Under the pieces are notes generated by a model, which worked only from the letters and a program-made list of their open reading frames with translations, was not told where the DNA came from and ran no database searches. From Bacteroidales bacterium UBA1374 (lineage in GTDB: Bacteria > Bacteroidota > Bacteroidia > Bacteroidales > UBA932), in the NCBI GenBank assembly GCA_002305545.1, contig DBRG01000009.1:14841-78840 (forward strand): DNA of 64,000 bases, read 5' to 3'. The position numbers and the translations under genes were made by a program. Shown piece by piece: positions 1 to 7,957 of the stretch (position 1 is its first letter; the number at the start of each line of letters is the position of its first letter).

Positions 1-65
1 AAAGTTCCATATTCCAGTCAAGGTCAGGAAAGCCTCTCACGAGGAATACGAATAACCAGTGAGGA

Positions 66-494
66 TTATTCCGTCAGAAAAGAACTGACTTCATCAATGT
101 CATCAGTGACGAGGTCAAACAGTTTGTACATCAGTTCGGCCTCCTGCATCTCCGGAATGTAGACAGCGACCTTTTTTCCTGCACCAGCCATCCAGCCAGC
201 CTCGGTATGGGCACTGCGTCCACAAGGCAATACCAGAACGCAAGCATCAGCCCAGGTCAAAGCATCGATGTCGCTCTTGAATTGAGTTTCTGACCACGGG
301 TCTTTCAATCCTTCACGATACTGCTTCACAGTCCAGTTCTGGAAATTAGGATCAATATCACTCCAATGGAATCCACCTTTACCGTGAGGAGGATTGCGGA
401 AGTCATATACATCGTGGCCTGCTTCGCGGAGTTTCTTCACCACGTCATTATAATACTGGTTCCTCCAGCTGCTTGCGACATATATCTTTGCCAT
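66..494 (-). CDS. Nucleoside 2-deoxyribosyltransferase-like protein
   Basis: The product of about 142 residues begins MAKIYVASSWRN, which resembles the first strand of the nucleoside 2-deoxyribosyltransferase / DUF4406-like Rossmannoid superfamily. The middle holds an acidic segment and a GRSAHTEAGWMAG stretch, where this superfamily usually carries its catalytic Glu in an S-x-x-x-E-x-G setting. Members cleave or transfer N-glycosidic bonds of nucleosides or nucleotides, and many are phage- or island-borne. I chose the ATG at 492-494 over the ATG 12 nt upstream because the fold starts there. No signal peptide or membrane segment is seen, so it should be cytoplasmic. It stands alone upstream of a toxin-like cassette. 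The substrate cannot be told from sequence. Confidence 0.7.
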   Translation of the reverse strand: MAKIYVASSWRNQYYNDVVKKLREAGHDVYDFRNPPHGKGGFHWSDIDPNFQNWTVKQYREGLKDPWSETQFKSDIDALTWADACVLVLPCGRSAHTEAGWMAGAGKKVAVYIPEMQEAELMYKLFDLVTDDIDEVSSFLTE

Positions 495-583
495 AAGGCC
501 AGACAATTTTAGACAGTAATATAGGGATAATGTATATGGAATGCCAATAATAAGAAAAAAAAGGAACTTTGTTGCAAGTCCCC

Positions 584-943
584 TTATTCGTCATCAATTT
601 CCAGTTCGATACCAAATATGTTCTTTATGATTCTTTGTAGAACGGAATCGAAATATTCAGGTTTGATAAAATTATTGTTCTGCCTTGTGATAAATGCTTC
701 GGGAAATTTGTCCAGGATGTGTGTGACAAAATAACTTTGTTTTTGCATCGGCTTTGTCAGCATATCTGGCGTAATTTCAATAGTATACTGGGGATTAATG
801 TTTTTGGAGGAAATCAGGATAGCATAAATAAACTCTCCCTGAGCATCGTGAATCATATTGGACACAACAAGAGCAGGGTGCTTCTTCGTCGTGTCGTCAG
901 GAAGCCTGAAGTCTACTTCAATTATTTCTCCTTGCTTGACCAT
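584..943 (-). CDS. MazF/PemK-like type II toxin family protein
   Basis: This 119-residue protein begins MVKQGEIIEVDFRLPD and continues with KHPALVVSN, the usual opening of MazF/PemK (CcdB-like barrel) proteins, which are mostly mRNA endoribonucleases paired with an antitoxin. The ATG at 941-943 overlaps the TAA stop of the preceding gene (TAATG on the minus strand), implying translational coupling; an upstream TTG start is less likely. No classical MazE/PemI antitoxin is adjacent. Its upstream partners are a small membrane protein and a TIGR04255 protein, so it may be the last gene of a non-canonical toxin or defence cassette. Family assignment is fairly safe from the N-terminus; nuclease activity is inferred. 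Confidence 0.65.
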   Translation of the reverse strand: MVKQGEIIEVDFRLPDDTTKKHPALVVSNMIHDAQGEFIYAILISSKNINPQYTIEITPDMLTKPMQKQSYFVTHILDKFPEAFITRQNNNFIKPEYFDSVLQRIIKNIFGIELEIDDE

Positions 944-1347
944 TACTTGTACCAAACCTCGCTACAGCTCAAAACTTTCCCGGATGTTTCCTTAATGTGG
1001 AAACTGTAGTCAGCTACTTGAAATTTATGTGTTTGAAGACTGTCTGCCCCTTGTTTGTTTTCGCCTTCAGAAACCTGAATGCTTTTTGCATAGGCTTCCC
1101 TGTTAAATTTGGCTTTCATTTTTCTCTTTTTCAGGCTGATCGATAATCCAGATGATATGGTTGCCATTGACAACAAAAGCGAGAATGTGAATCGAAAACG
1201 GTTCATCAGCGCTTTTTGAGCGTCTTCGAAACCGAATGTAGGAGCAGATTCCGGCTCAAAAGACAATCCAGATGATAAACATGAATCATTATGACGATAT
1301 GCTCTGATGCCGTCATAAATAGGGTTATATGTTGTTGAGTATATCAT
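943..1347 (-). CDS. Hypothetical single-pass membrane protein of toxin cassette
   Basis: I do not recognise this 134-residue protein. A hydrophobic segment around residues 53-72 (FTFSLLLSMATISSGLSISL) followed by KKRKMK suggests one membrane span with a basic cytoplasmic flank. The flanking regions look soluble, with a Ser/Glu-rich N-terminus. The start ATG follows directly on the TAA of the TIGR04255 gene, and its own stop overlaps the start of the MazF-like gene, so the three genes are almost certainly co-translated. This tight linkage suggests that it works with its neighbours, possibly as a membrane partner or neutraliser. That role is inference only. Confidence 0.6.
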   Translation of the reverse strand: MIYSTTYNPIYDGIRAYRHNDSCLSSGLSFEPESAPTFGFEDAQKALMNRFRFTFSLLLSMATISSGLSISLKKRKMKAKFNREAYAKSIQVSEGENKQGADSLQTHKFQVADYSFHIKETSGKVLSCSEVWYK

Positions 1348-2082
1348 TTATTCAAAGGAAGCGTACAATTCACCCTCAGTCATCTTCTTGAAGAACTTAC
1401 CAAGGTGTTCATGCGCCATTGGTAATTTGTCGTCAATATATGAGGTGAGTTCCTCAAAAGGAATTTCACTTGCAATGTTCGACTCAGTGATGATGCCCTC
1501 AATTTGATTGCCTCTGACATTATTGTAGCCTGTATTCATCGTCATAGTGAAATGCCCCTGCTCAACATCTCGCATCGTAGCAAAACTAAATGTTTTAGCT
1601 TTTGAATCATTCAGATATGGAGCATCTACGGTCAGATGAAAATTAGTCTTAATGTAGTCTGCTAAGTCTATTTCTGAGAAATTGCATTTGAAAAAGTCCA
1701 AATATTTTAGTGCAATGGTTATCTTTTTCCCCTGAAGTTCAGAAAGAGACTCGAAAACCTTAGTGACTTTTTTTATGGCCTCTATGAATGATTCCCATAC
1801 ATAATCTGGATTGGTCATATTGACGGAAAGCACACCAGGTCCGAGCTGATACATTGGATATCCTGTCTCCGATGTAAAGCGATGAGTGGGGATACCAATA
1901 AAGGCATTGACTGGGAGCGCAGCATCGGGTTGTAAGGTGATTACTTTAGGAAAATCAGACTTTAACTCGGCAAACATAGAACCGAGAAGAATCTGAAATT
2001 TATCTAAACTATTTTTATCGTTTGCGTTCCAGCGTATTTCGAAGATTACTTCAACAAGAGGCGGATTAGGCAATTTTGACAT
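1348..2082 (-). CDS. TIGR04255 family protein
   Basis: The 244-residue product opens with LPNPPLVEVIFEIRW, the hallmark N-terminus of the sporadically distributed TIGR04255 family (compare the family pattern NPPLxExxxEIR). Later segments YQLGPGVLSVN and WESFIEAI also fit that family. Its biochemical role is unknown, and genes of the family occur scattered in accessory regions, often beside small genes. Here it is the first of three abutting genes (TIGR04255, membrane protein, MazF-like). No signal peptide is present. The region upstream (2083-2160) is AT-rich and may hold the promoter, but I see no clear consensus. Confidence 0.75.
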   Translation of the reverse strand: MSKLPNPPLVEVIFEIRWNANDKNSLDKFQILLGSMFAELKSDFPKVITLQPDAALPVNAFIGIPTHRFTSETGYPMYQLGPGVLSVNMTNPDYVWESFIEAIKKVTKVFESLSELQGKKITIALKYLDFFKCNFSEIDLADYIKTNFHLTVDAPYLNDSKAKTFSFATMRDVEQGHFTMTMNTGYNNVRGNQIEGIITESNIASEIPFEELTSYIDDKLPMAHEHLGKFFKKMTEGELYASFE

Positions 2083-2149
2083 ATCTTCACTATTTAATGC
2101 GTAAAGTTACTACTTTTCAACAATTATTCAACAAAAATTATGCTTAACT

Positions 2150-4080
2150 GGTTACCTTTTTGCGTAATCTATTGTTAAAAAGGGATTTAAGCGGTGTCGG
2201 TCAGCAGCCCCTGCTGTCGCAGGTCCAGCTCACCGACCTTGTTCATTGGCTCCAGTCGGGCAAGATTGTGGACATCCATCGCTTCGCTGCGGAGATCCAC
2301 AAACTTGCTTTCCTCCTTCCGCACTGCCTCGGCCGCTGTCGCGGCCTGCGGCCCCACCCGCCCGCCCGGGAGCGGGCAGACCAGCGGCTGCCGCCGCTCA
2401 TCTTGCTGCTCATATTGATGATATGGGCGACGTCAATGTGGATGAAGGTGGAAGCAGTGTGAGCAAGTGCGACCAAGAGCGCGGGTGTCTACCTATTGGG
2501 GATATTGATACCACAACTATTGGTGTTGCTCTACTATATAGGGAAGAGACATACTGCATCTATGCTGCTATTGGGGTGAATGAGACTCTTTTTGATTCCC
2601 GCCTTCGGCGAAATTTTGCGTCGTGCCAGTGCCGAGGGCAGTGCGTGGCCTTCGTTGTCGAGCACTCACTTCGGCCTGAACCGTCCGTGCCGTGCGAAGG
2701 GAAATCAAGAGGTGTGCTGCGGTCATTGACGTCTGCAAGCAGCCGCCAATCACCTTGCACGGTTCATAAGGCTCCTCTATGTCGGCGAAGCCGCCACAGA
2801 AGAGCCAAAGGCCGCAGATGCGGCCAACAATGGAAAGCGGTATGCAGTCAGCAGTTCTTTGCTGCGCTGCGCTCCGCAAAGCCCAGCTCACTGCATCCTG
2901 TTTTGCCCCCAACCCCACAGGGAGATTATCGAAAGGGCACCTACCTTCGAACCGCCGGCGTGCAGAGTATCCGGGAGTTAACATAATCTATCGAGATTGT
3001 ATAACAGGTCGTCGGGGCCCCTAACCCCGCCGCCTGTTTCCGCTTCGCATACAATCTAGATTATGTTAACTGCCTCCCTGAGTGCCCTGAAAGAACGTTT
3101 TCCCTGTGCCCTTTCGAGTCGGCGGCAGCTATGGGTTCGCGGAAGGGAGGGACCACCCCTCCCTCAATCCGCTCGCCCAAGACCTCGCGCGTGCCAACAT
3201 CAACGTCAGTGCGTAATTCCAGGGCGCGAGGTCTCCCACGTTCCAACGTAAGTGGTATGCAAGCCTCCTCACTCGCATCAACCATAGTCCGTATTCGAGC
3301 AAGCTGCCGCCTCCGCACTTCGTGCAGGGTCGTTCCGGTCGGTGCTCCTTGTCCTCCATTCCGCTGTCGCTCCATTCCAGACAAAGAGCCCTCTCCCTGC
3401 ACTCCTCGGTAAGGCTTCGCCTTGTGTTTATACTGCTCGCTTTCTCCTCTCCAGAAGTGTTCTCCACTACGCTGACGCTTCGTTCTGAACACATCTTCCG
3501 AGGGCTCGCAGAAAAGCGAGACTGTCACTTCCGCTGTCGCTCCAGCGACAGACTCGCCAGCGGAATCGCTTCGCTCTTGTTTATGTCGGGCTCGCTATTC
3601 GTCTGGTGCTTCAGCATACTCCGCTACAGGCTCCGGATTTCCGGCAAGTCATCCAAGCCCTTCGGTCTTGTCTGCCATTACGCCTACAATCCTACGCCTT
3701 CCGCTACGATGCTCAAGCCCCATCCGCCGGCCCGACTCACCCGCTCCAACGGCGTGGCCGAGTACTTCTATTCGAAGGTTTGTACAAGCGCTGGAAAGAC
3801 CATTTGTGCCCCGCTTCAACCTCATACCGTCCAGCGCCTGCCGCGCCCTACGGGCTTGCCTGCTCACTATTTTCGCCAGTCTGACGTCACGGCTGTCGCC
3901 GTCACGCCAGCCAGTCAAAAATAGTCGAGCCTGACAGGAAACGTACGCTCCACCGTCAGTGCTGAAATTGACCGTCCTGCCACGCTCGAGGGAATGGAAA
4001 CGGTGTAAATAAATATCAACATCCAGGGGACTTCGTCCCCCTCACCCCCTGGGAGAGTAGCTTGAATTTACTTCAAGTAT
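2150..4080. other. GC-rich, hairpin-dense tract without a convincing gene
   Basis: This stretch of about 1.9 kb is visibly richer in G+C than the AT-rich DNA on both sides. Open frames exist on both strands but overlap one another heavily, are Arg/Ser/Pro-rich and show no domain I recognise, so I treat none as real. It is full of short perfect hairpins, several with TTCG-type loops, for example CGCCTTCGGCG near 2600, GCACTTCGTGC near 3317, AAGGCTTCGCCTT near 3413, a nested pair at about 3522-3556 and GGGGACTTCGTCCCC near 4027. A 96-nt imperfect palindrome lies at 2976-3071. It could be a large structured RNA, the non-coding transfer or replication region of a mobile element, or decayed DNA; the sequence alone does not decide. 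Confidence 0.55.
2976..3071. repeat. 96-nt imperfect palindrome in GC-rich tract
   Basis: The left arm begins AGTTAACATAATCTATCGAG and the right arm is its near complement, ending in AGATTATGTTAACT. The arms then continue pairing through ATTGTAT and AACAGG to a GGGG/CCCC centre. The right arm carries an extra GCGAAGCGGA segment and lacks ATCG, so the palindrome is imperfect. Such a long dyad could form a cruciform or a long RNA stem, and could mark a recombination, transfer-origin or replication site. Confidence 0.75.
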
Positions 4081-4089
4081 TGCTTTATT

Positions 4090-4119
4090 TTGAATAATTC
4101 TAAATTATGATTATCTTTG
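4090..4119 (+). promoter_or_regulatory. Bacteroidota-type promoter (TTG / TATCTTTG)
   Basis: A TTG at 4090-4092 is followed after 19 nt by TATCTTTG at 4112-4119, matching the Bacteroides consensus of a -33 TTG element and a -7 TAnnTTTG element at normal spacing. It points to the four-gene plus-strand block that begins at 4285, or to a short RNA ending at the hairpin at 4233-4270. Confidence 0.6.
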
Positions 4120-4124
4120 TGTTA

Positions 4125-4270
4125 CGATATAAAGAAACTATATCCGAGGTCCCTTTGAGCTACCTCTGAGTATAAGAGTTCAAACGCCGAGGTCCCTCTG
4201 ACCCAGGCACTACATAGTACAATTCCCCAATGCCCTGTCTTGCCGTGATGGTCCGACAGGGTTCCTTTTT
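4125..4270 (+). ncRNA. Candidate small RNA or attenuator leader
   Basis: Between the promoter at 4090-4119 and a terminator-like hairpin lies about 145 nt with no reading frame worth calling. It contains a direct repeat of CCGAGGTCCCT at 4144-4154 and 4187-4197, 43 nt apart. The downstream hairpin pairs CCCTGTC (4233-4239) with GACAGGG (4255-4261) and is followed by TTCCTTTTT. This may be a free small RNA, or a leader whose terminator attenuates the gene starting at 4285. Confidence 0.35.
4233..4270 (+). terminator. Intrinsic terminator-like hairpin
   Basis: A perfect 7-bp stem, CCCTGTC with GACAGGG and a 15-nt loop, is followed at once by TTCCTTTTT. It sits only 15 nt before the start codon at 4285, so it would act either as the end of a short RNA or as an attenuator. 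Confidence 0.5.
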
Positions 4271-4284
4271 AATACCGATGCAAA

Positions 4285-4998
4285 ATGCCGATTTATCTTC
4301 CAAATACGCGCTTCAGCGATTGCTGGTCATCAATGGGTGAAGTTACCTTCTTCCATAAGGATGGCGTGTGCTATTGGAAGAAGAGGGCGCATCCTGAATT
4401 TCCCGGTACTATGTCCCAGATGGAACAGCAGGCAGTTCATCTTCGTGCTATTCAAGCTTGGCAGTCCATCGAACCGGTAGTGCAGAAACAATGGAATACT
4501 CTTGCCCTTACAGTGCAGAGTCATCGTCCACCGTTCAAGACAGACCATCATATTTCCGGCTACAATCTTTTCGTCAGTGCATATCACGGGTTCGCACAAC
4601 TTGGTGATGAACATATCCCGGTTCCTCGTGCATACGAGAATCTTCCAATCTTTACCTGTGAATACAACTCCGTTGATGTTGAGGCTGTCACCGACTTGTC
4701 AATCAAACTGAGGACGAAGCTTGACGGAAATGTAGATCCGACCAGATATAGAGTCGCAGTCCGCATCCAGCTTACACGAACCGGAGCCGGAAGGCAGCCC
4801 GGATACCTTCGCTCTTTCATTGCATCCGGCAACTGCACTTCATCGGATTGTCTGGTGGAAATCTACGTACCGGATTACAGGTTGATTTGGGACCTGGACC
4901 TTCCGGCCTATCAGGTTCATATGAGATACTTGATGATTGATTCGGAAACCGGGTATCGCAACATCTTCAAGAAGAAATCTTTCTTGATGATGCTCTAA
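4285..4998 (+). CDS. Hypothetical protein, first of four-gene block
   Basis: I do not recognise this 237-residue protein by family. Its N-terminal 100 residues share a layout with the products at 5111 and 6983: an aromatic/basic opening, then a helical stretch ending in a V-Q-K-Q-W-N-x-L-A motif (about residue 75), then S-G-Y-N-L-F-V (about residues 97-103). The C-terminal half looks beta-rich. It has no signal peptide or membrane segment. Comparable Q-x-x-A-W-n-x-x-A / G-x-N-L-y-x-R-l-N proteins occur in Bacteroidota accessory DNA as uncharacterised, possibly structural proteins, but I cannot give a function. Confidence 0.7.
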   Translation: MPIYLPNTRFSDCWSSMGEVTFFHKDGVCYWKKRAHPEFPGTMSQMEQQAVHLRAIQAWQSIEPVVQKQWNTLALTVQSHRPPFKTDHHISGYNLFVSAYHGFAQLGDEHIPVPRAYENLPIFTCEYNSVDVEAVTDLSIKLRTKLDGNVDPTRYRVAVRIQLTRTGAGRQPGYLRSFIASGNCTSSDCLVEIYVPDYRLIWDLDLPAYQVHMRYLMIDSETGYRNIFKKKSFLMML

Positions 4999-5046
4999 TA
5001 AATACTTAATGCGCCGCTTTATATGAATTATGCTAACATACTTATA

Positions 5047-5075
5047 TTGAGTATGTAAAATAATTAGTATATTTG
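5047..5075 (+). promoter_or_regulatory. Bacteroidota-type promoter upstream of gene at 5111
   Basis: TTG at 5047-5049 and TATATTTG at 5068-5075 are 18 nt apart, close to the normal Bacteroides spacing, and 36 nt separate the -7 box from the ATG at 5111. This suggests that the last three genes of the block can be transcribed independently of the first. Confidence 0.55.
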
Positions 5076-5110
5076 CATTGGAATCTGAGGCTGCTACGCA
5101 TAATTGACTT

Positions 5111-6178
5111 ATGATAGCAAAGCCTTCAATAGCATTTAATGACTTCGCCGGTACCGCAAAGGAGGTCACTGCGCGTAATGTCAATGGCAGGAATGTGCTG
5201 TCTGTACGTGCCAAGCAGAGCAAGGTTGTCACACCTTCTCAGGCTCTTTCAAGAAATCAACTCTCCAAAGTCTCCCGGGCTTATAAGCAGCTCTCAGATT
5301 CCCAAATGGCCGCCTGGGCGGCTTTGGCTGAGCATCTCAAGGGTATCTCCGCTTTCGGTCTTGCAGCTGAAATGACAGCGCACAATGCGTTCGTCCGCAT
5401 CAACGAGAACAGATCGATGGTGGGGATGTCTCTTTTGATGGATGCTCCAGAATATAAATCTGATGTCCCGGAGGTTGAATTTGAGGACCTTTGGGTATCT
5501 CCTACATTCATTTGCTTCACAGGTTTGGTAAGGCCAAAAGACTCTTACAGGCTCGTCCTCAAGATGTCAGGCGGTCAGTCTGCCGGAGTTTCTTCTGGCT
5601 GGGGCAAGACTGTTATCGTGGCTCCCGGTGTAGAGGATGACTGGTCAGAAGCGAATGTCACGAAGTTGTACGCATCGACTATCGGGTATTCTCCGAAACT
5701 TGGTGAAAGAGTGTTTCTCGAGTTCTGGTGGCTTGACACCGAAAACGGCTTCACCGGAGAGGCTATGAGAATCTGGGTGACCTGCAAGAGCGAGTCTCAG
5801 ATTGAAGGTGAGGCTTATGTTCCGAGAAATCAGTTTACTGCAGATAATATCACAAAACTGTCATCCGGTGTAACCGTAGAGAGATTCAATGAGGAAAATG
5901 CCGAAGGGTCAGCCCTGATGATTATCGATATCAAATACAAAAACACCTCCATAGTTGCTGGTATCAGCGGGGAGATGACAGGTCTTCCAGATACTTTCGT
6001 TTCGGGTCGTGTCTATGCACCAGGGCGTGGAAATGGTCGAAGTCCGTGGGCTGTCGGTCTGTATGAATGCTACTCATCCTATAGCAAATATTGGAAAAAC
6101 TGGCAGTGTTCTAACCGTGCAGGAGCATATGACCCTCAAGCTGAAGTCTTCGGAACCAGCGCTTTTGTAAACTACTAA
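5111..6178 (+). CDS. Hypothetical protein, second of four-gene block
   Basis: The 355-residue product shares its N-terminal layout with the protein at 6983. Both open with P-S-I-A-F-x-x-x-x-G-x-A-K-x-V-T-A, then a basic stretch, then L-S-x-S-Q-M-A-A-W-A-A-L-A (around residue 65) and a short N-x-F-V-R-I-N segment (around residue 95). The remaining 250 residues look like beta-sandwich sequence and include FLEFWWLDTENG, which parallels FFKYFYVNTTTG in the protein at 6983. No signal peptide or catalytic motif is visible. The gene lies 12 nt before the next one. Function unknown; a structural or surface role is only a guess. Confidence 0.7.
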   Translation: MIAKPSIAFNDFAGTAKEVTARNVNGRNVLSVRAKQSKVVTPSQALSRNQLSKVSRAYKQLSDSQMAAWAALAEHLKGISAFGLAAEMTAHNAFVRINENRSMVGMSLLMDAPEYKSDVPEVEFEDLWVSPTFICFTGLVRPKDSYRLVLKMSGGQSAGVSSGWGKTVIVAPGVEDDWSEANVTKLYASTIGYSPKLGERVFLEFWWLDTENGFTGEAMRIWVTCKSESQIEGEAYVPRNQFTADNITKLSSGVTVERFNEENAEGSALMIIDIKYKNTSIVAGISGEMTGLPDTFVSGRVYAPGRGNGRSPWAVGLYECYSSYSKYWKNWQCSNRAGAYDPQAEVFGTSAFVNY

Positions 6179-6190
6179 TCAAATCACGCT

Positions 6191-6925
6191 ATGATTACAT
6201 CAATATCAAATAATATTGGCATAGAGCAGGTGTCGTTCAAGGATTATCAGACGGAAAAGCTGACCATACTGAACGGCAAGTTCACTGTGGATTCTACATC
6301 CGCAGCTTGGAAGGCAGCATCGGAAATTGTCTTTGAGTTCAGTTCATTGGTGATGGTAAAATCTGCTATTTCTGCTGTTTACGTCATTGACACTCTGCCA
6401 CGAGACCGATACGATAAGGCCAAGAGAGGAACTATCCTCAAGTCCTGGATTAAGAGCAATCGGTTGCATATCGAAAAGACTGACTATTTCGATGATTATG
6501 GCCCGTTGACCTTCGTGGTAGCAAATGCTTATGCAACCGGTGCCCAGAGAACAACCATTGTAAAAGATGGTTACGTCACTACCGGAATTGAGAATCAGGG
6601 TACAGAAACAACTCTTGATAAGAAATGCTTGATGGTCAAGGACAATTACATTTTCTGTCAGATGATGTTCAAGAAGTTCTATGGACCGGACAGAAGTTTG
6701 GAACAAGCCTTTGACATCACGAATATGCCTTCAGACGTAAATGCTGACTTTATGATCTGCTACTCAAACAGCAGAGTAGATAATAGAGGCGCAGCTTTAT
6801 CAATTGGCCATATCGAAGATGGACATCTGACCTGTACCAATCCCGATTGGTTGGAAGCCCTTGCTAATAGCGGCACCTTCTTCCAGTTCTTTGCCGTGAG
6901 GGATGTTGTGAATCAAACAGAATAA
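6191..6925 (+). CDS. Hypothetical protein, third of four-gene block
   Basis: This 244-residue protein does not share the N-terminal layout of its neighbours and I recognise no domain in it. It begins MITSISNNIGIEQVSFKDYQ and has mixed alpha/beta character with many Tyr and Phe residues, and no signal peptide or membrane span. It starts 12 nt after the preceding stop and lies 57 nt before the next gene, so it is probably translated from the same message. Its constant company with two related proteins suggests a joint structure or complex, which is inference. Confidence 0.65.
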   Translation: MITSISNNIGIEQVSFKDYQTEKLTILNGKFTVDSTSAAWKAASEIVFEFSSLVMVKSAISAVYVIDTLPRDRYDKAKRGTILKSWIKSNRLHIEKTDYFDDYGPLTFVVANAYATGAQRTTIVKDGYVTTGIENQGTETTLDKKCLMVKDNYIFCQMMFKKFYGPDRSLEQAFDITNMPSDVNADFMICYSNSRVDNRGAALSIGHIEDGHLTCTNPDWLEALANSGTFFQFFAVRDVVNQTE

Positions 6926-6982
6926 ATATACAGAAACTGCAAAACAGTAAAACATTATTCACCTTCTAATTTTTCAAAAACA

Positions 6983-7672
6983 ATGAAGTACGTTCCTTCT
7001 ATTGCCTTCGACGAGATGTCTGGATCTGCGAAGGGTGTCACCGCGGCTAAGAGTCGTGGTAGAAAGTACATCCGTAACCGTGGTTACGGTGGTTCAGTAA
7101 GGACTTCTGACCAGGCTTCAGTGAAGTCCATTTTCAAACAGCTCTCTCAGAGTTGGCACAGCCTCACCAATGCCCAGATTCTGGCTTGGAATGCCGCCGC
7201 CAATACTGCACAGGGCAAGTCCGTCCTCGGTACCAAATCAAAGGTGTCCGGAGCCAACCTCTATATGAGGCTCAACTACTGGATTGTCTTCTGTGGTGGG
7301 ACCGCAGTGTCGACTCCTCCTACTCTCACAGGCGTTGACGCCCCTGCATCTGCAGCCGTGGCCATCAGCGCAGCTGCGATGACCTTCACGCTGTCCGCAA
7401 TCCCTGCAAGCGTGGCAAACCTCAAGCTCATAATCCTCGCTACCGAGGGCCAGAGCAACGGTATCACCCGTGCTTACAGCAAGGCTGCAGGATTCACGAG
7501 TCCCCAGACTCCTGTGACTACCGCAATCAACATCAAGGCTGCCTATGATGCTAAGTATGGTGTTCCTTCTGCGGCCAAACCGAAGGTCTTCTTCAAGTAT
7601 TTCTACGTGAACACCACTACCGGTGAGAAATCCGGCGAGGTGCTTCTCGAGGGAGTATTCTCCGCGGAATAG
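6983..7672 (+). CDS. Hypothetical protein, fourth of four-gene block
   Basis: The 229-residue product begins MKYVPSIAFDEMSGSAKGVT and is related over its N-terminal part to the protein at 5111. A basic segment (SRGRKYIRNRGYGG) is followed by LTNAQILAWNAAANTAQG (about residues 58-75) and SGANLYMRLNYW (about 88-99). The C-terminal part is Ala/Thr-rich and may be one immunoglobulin-like or jelly-roll domain, with FFKYFYVNTTTGEKSG near its end. No enzyme motif is seen. A hairpin terminator follows at 7711-7743. The small size, repeated layout and Ala-rich body would fit a self-assembling or structural protein, but this is not shown. Confidence 0.7.
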   Translation: MKYVPSIAFDEMSGSAKGVTAAKSRGRKYIRNRGYGGSVRTSDQASVKSIFKQLSQSWHSLTNAQILAWNAAANTAQGKSVLGTKSKVSGANLYMRLNYWIVFCGGTAVSTPPTLTGVDAPASAAVAISAAAMTFTLSAIPASVANLKLIILATEGQSNGITRAYSKAAGFTSPQTPVTTAINIKAAYDAKYGVPSAAKPKVFFKYFYVNTTTGEKSGEVLLEGVFSAE

Positions 7673-7710
7673 ATTGACGGAAAGTCATCTGTATCCGTTG
7701 GCCAATGACG

Positions 7711-7743
7711 TACCCCTGCTCGTCGAAATGATGGGCAGGGGTA
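7711..7743 (+). terminator. Hairpin terminator after four-gene block
   Basis: TACCCCTGC (7711-7719) pairs perfectly with GCAGGGGTA (7735-7743) around a 15-nt loop, followed by TTTCGTT. It lies 38 nt past the stop codon at 7672 and probably ends the block, though the T tract is short. Confidence 0.5.
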
Positions 7744-7880
7744 TTTCGTTATGAAAGAACGGCCAGGGAAGGAGCCCGGAACGAGCCGAGTGTTACCATA
7801 TAATAAAACAAAATCATCACGGGAATATCGTAGAATGCCGTTTGGTATAGTACGATAGTAATGGAGTTTCATAGAAAGAA

Positions 7881-7925
7881 TTTACGCACAACTTTAGCAT
7901 TTCTGTGCGTAAAATTGTGCGTAAA
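7881..7925. repeat. Candidate attachment-site motifs (TTTACGCACA x3)
   Basis: Within 45 nt there is one TTTACGCACA (7881-7890) and two inverted copies, TGTGCGTAAA at 7904-7913 and 7916-7925. They sit 32 nt from the 3' end of the tRNA-Ser gene, on the side of the accessory block. Repeated 10-mers of this kind are typical arm or core sites of tyrosine recombinases that use tRNA genes. No integrase is in the window, so the assignment rests on position and repeats only. Confidence 0.35.
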
Positions 7926-7957
7926 TCGCTTAATTGATTGATTTTCAATCGTTATCG

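Noticed and set aside
2246..2986. Open frame of 246 codons in the GC-rich tract
   Set aside because: It overlaps several equally long frames on both strands, is Arg/Pro/Ser-rich and has no recognisable domain; high G+C lowers stop-codon frequency.
3322..3924. Open frame of 200 codons in the GC-rich tract
   Set aside because: Low-complexity Ser/Arg/Leu sequence crossing many hairpins, with competing frames in the same place; no family resemblance.
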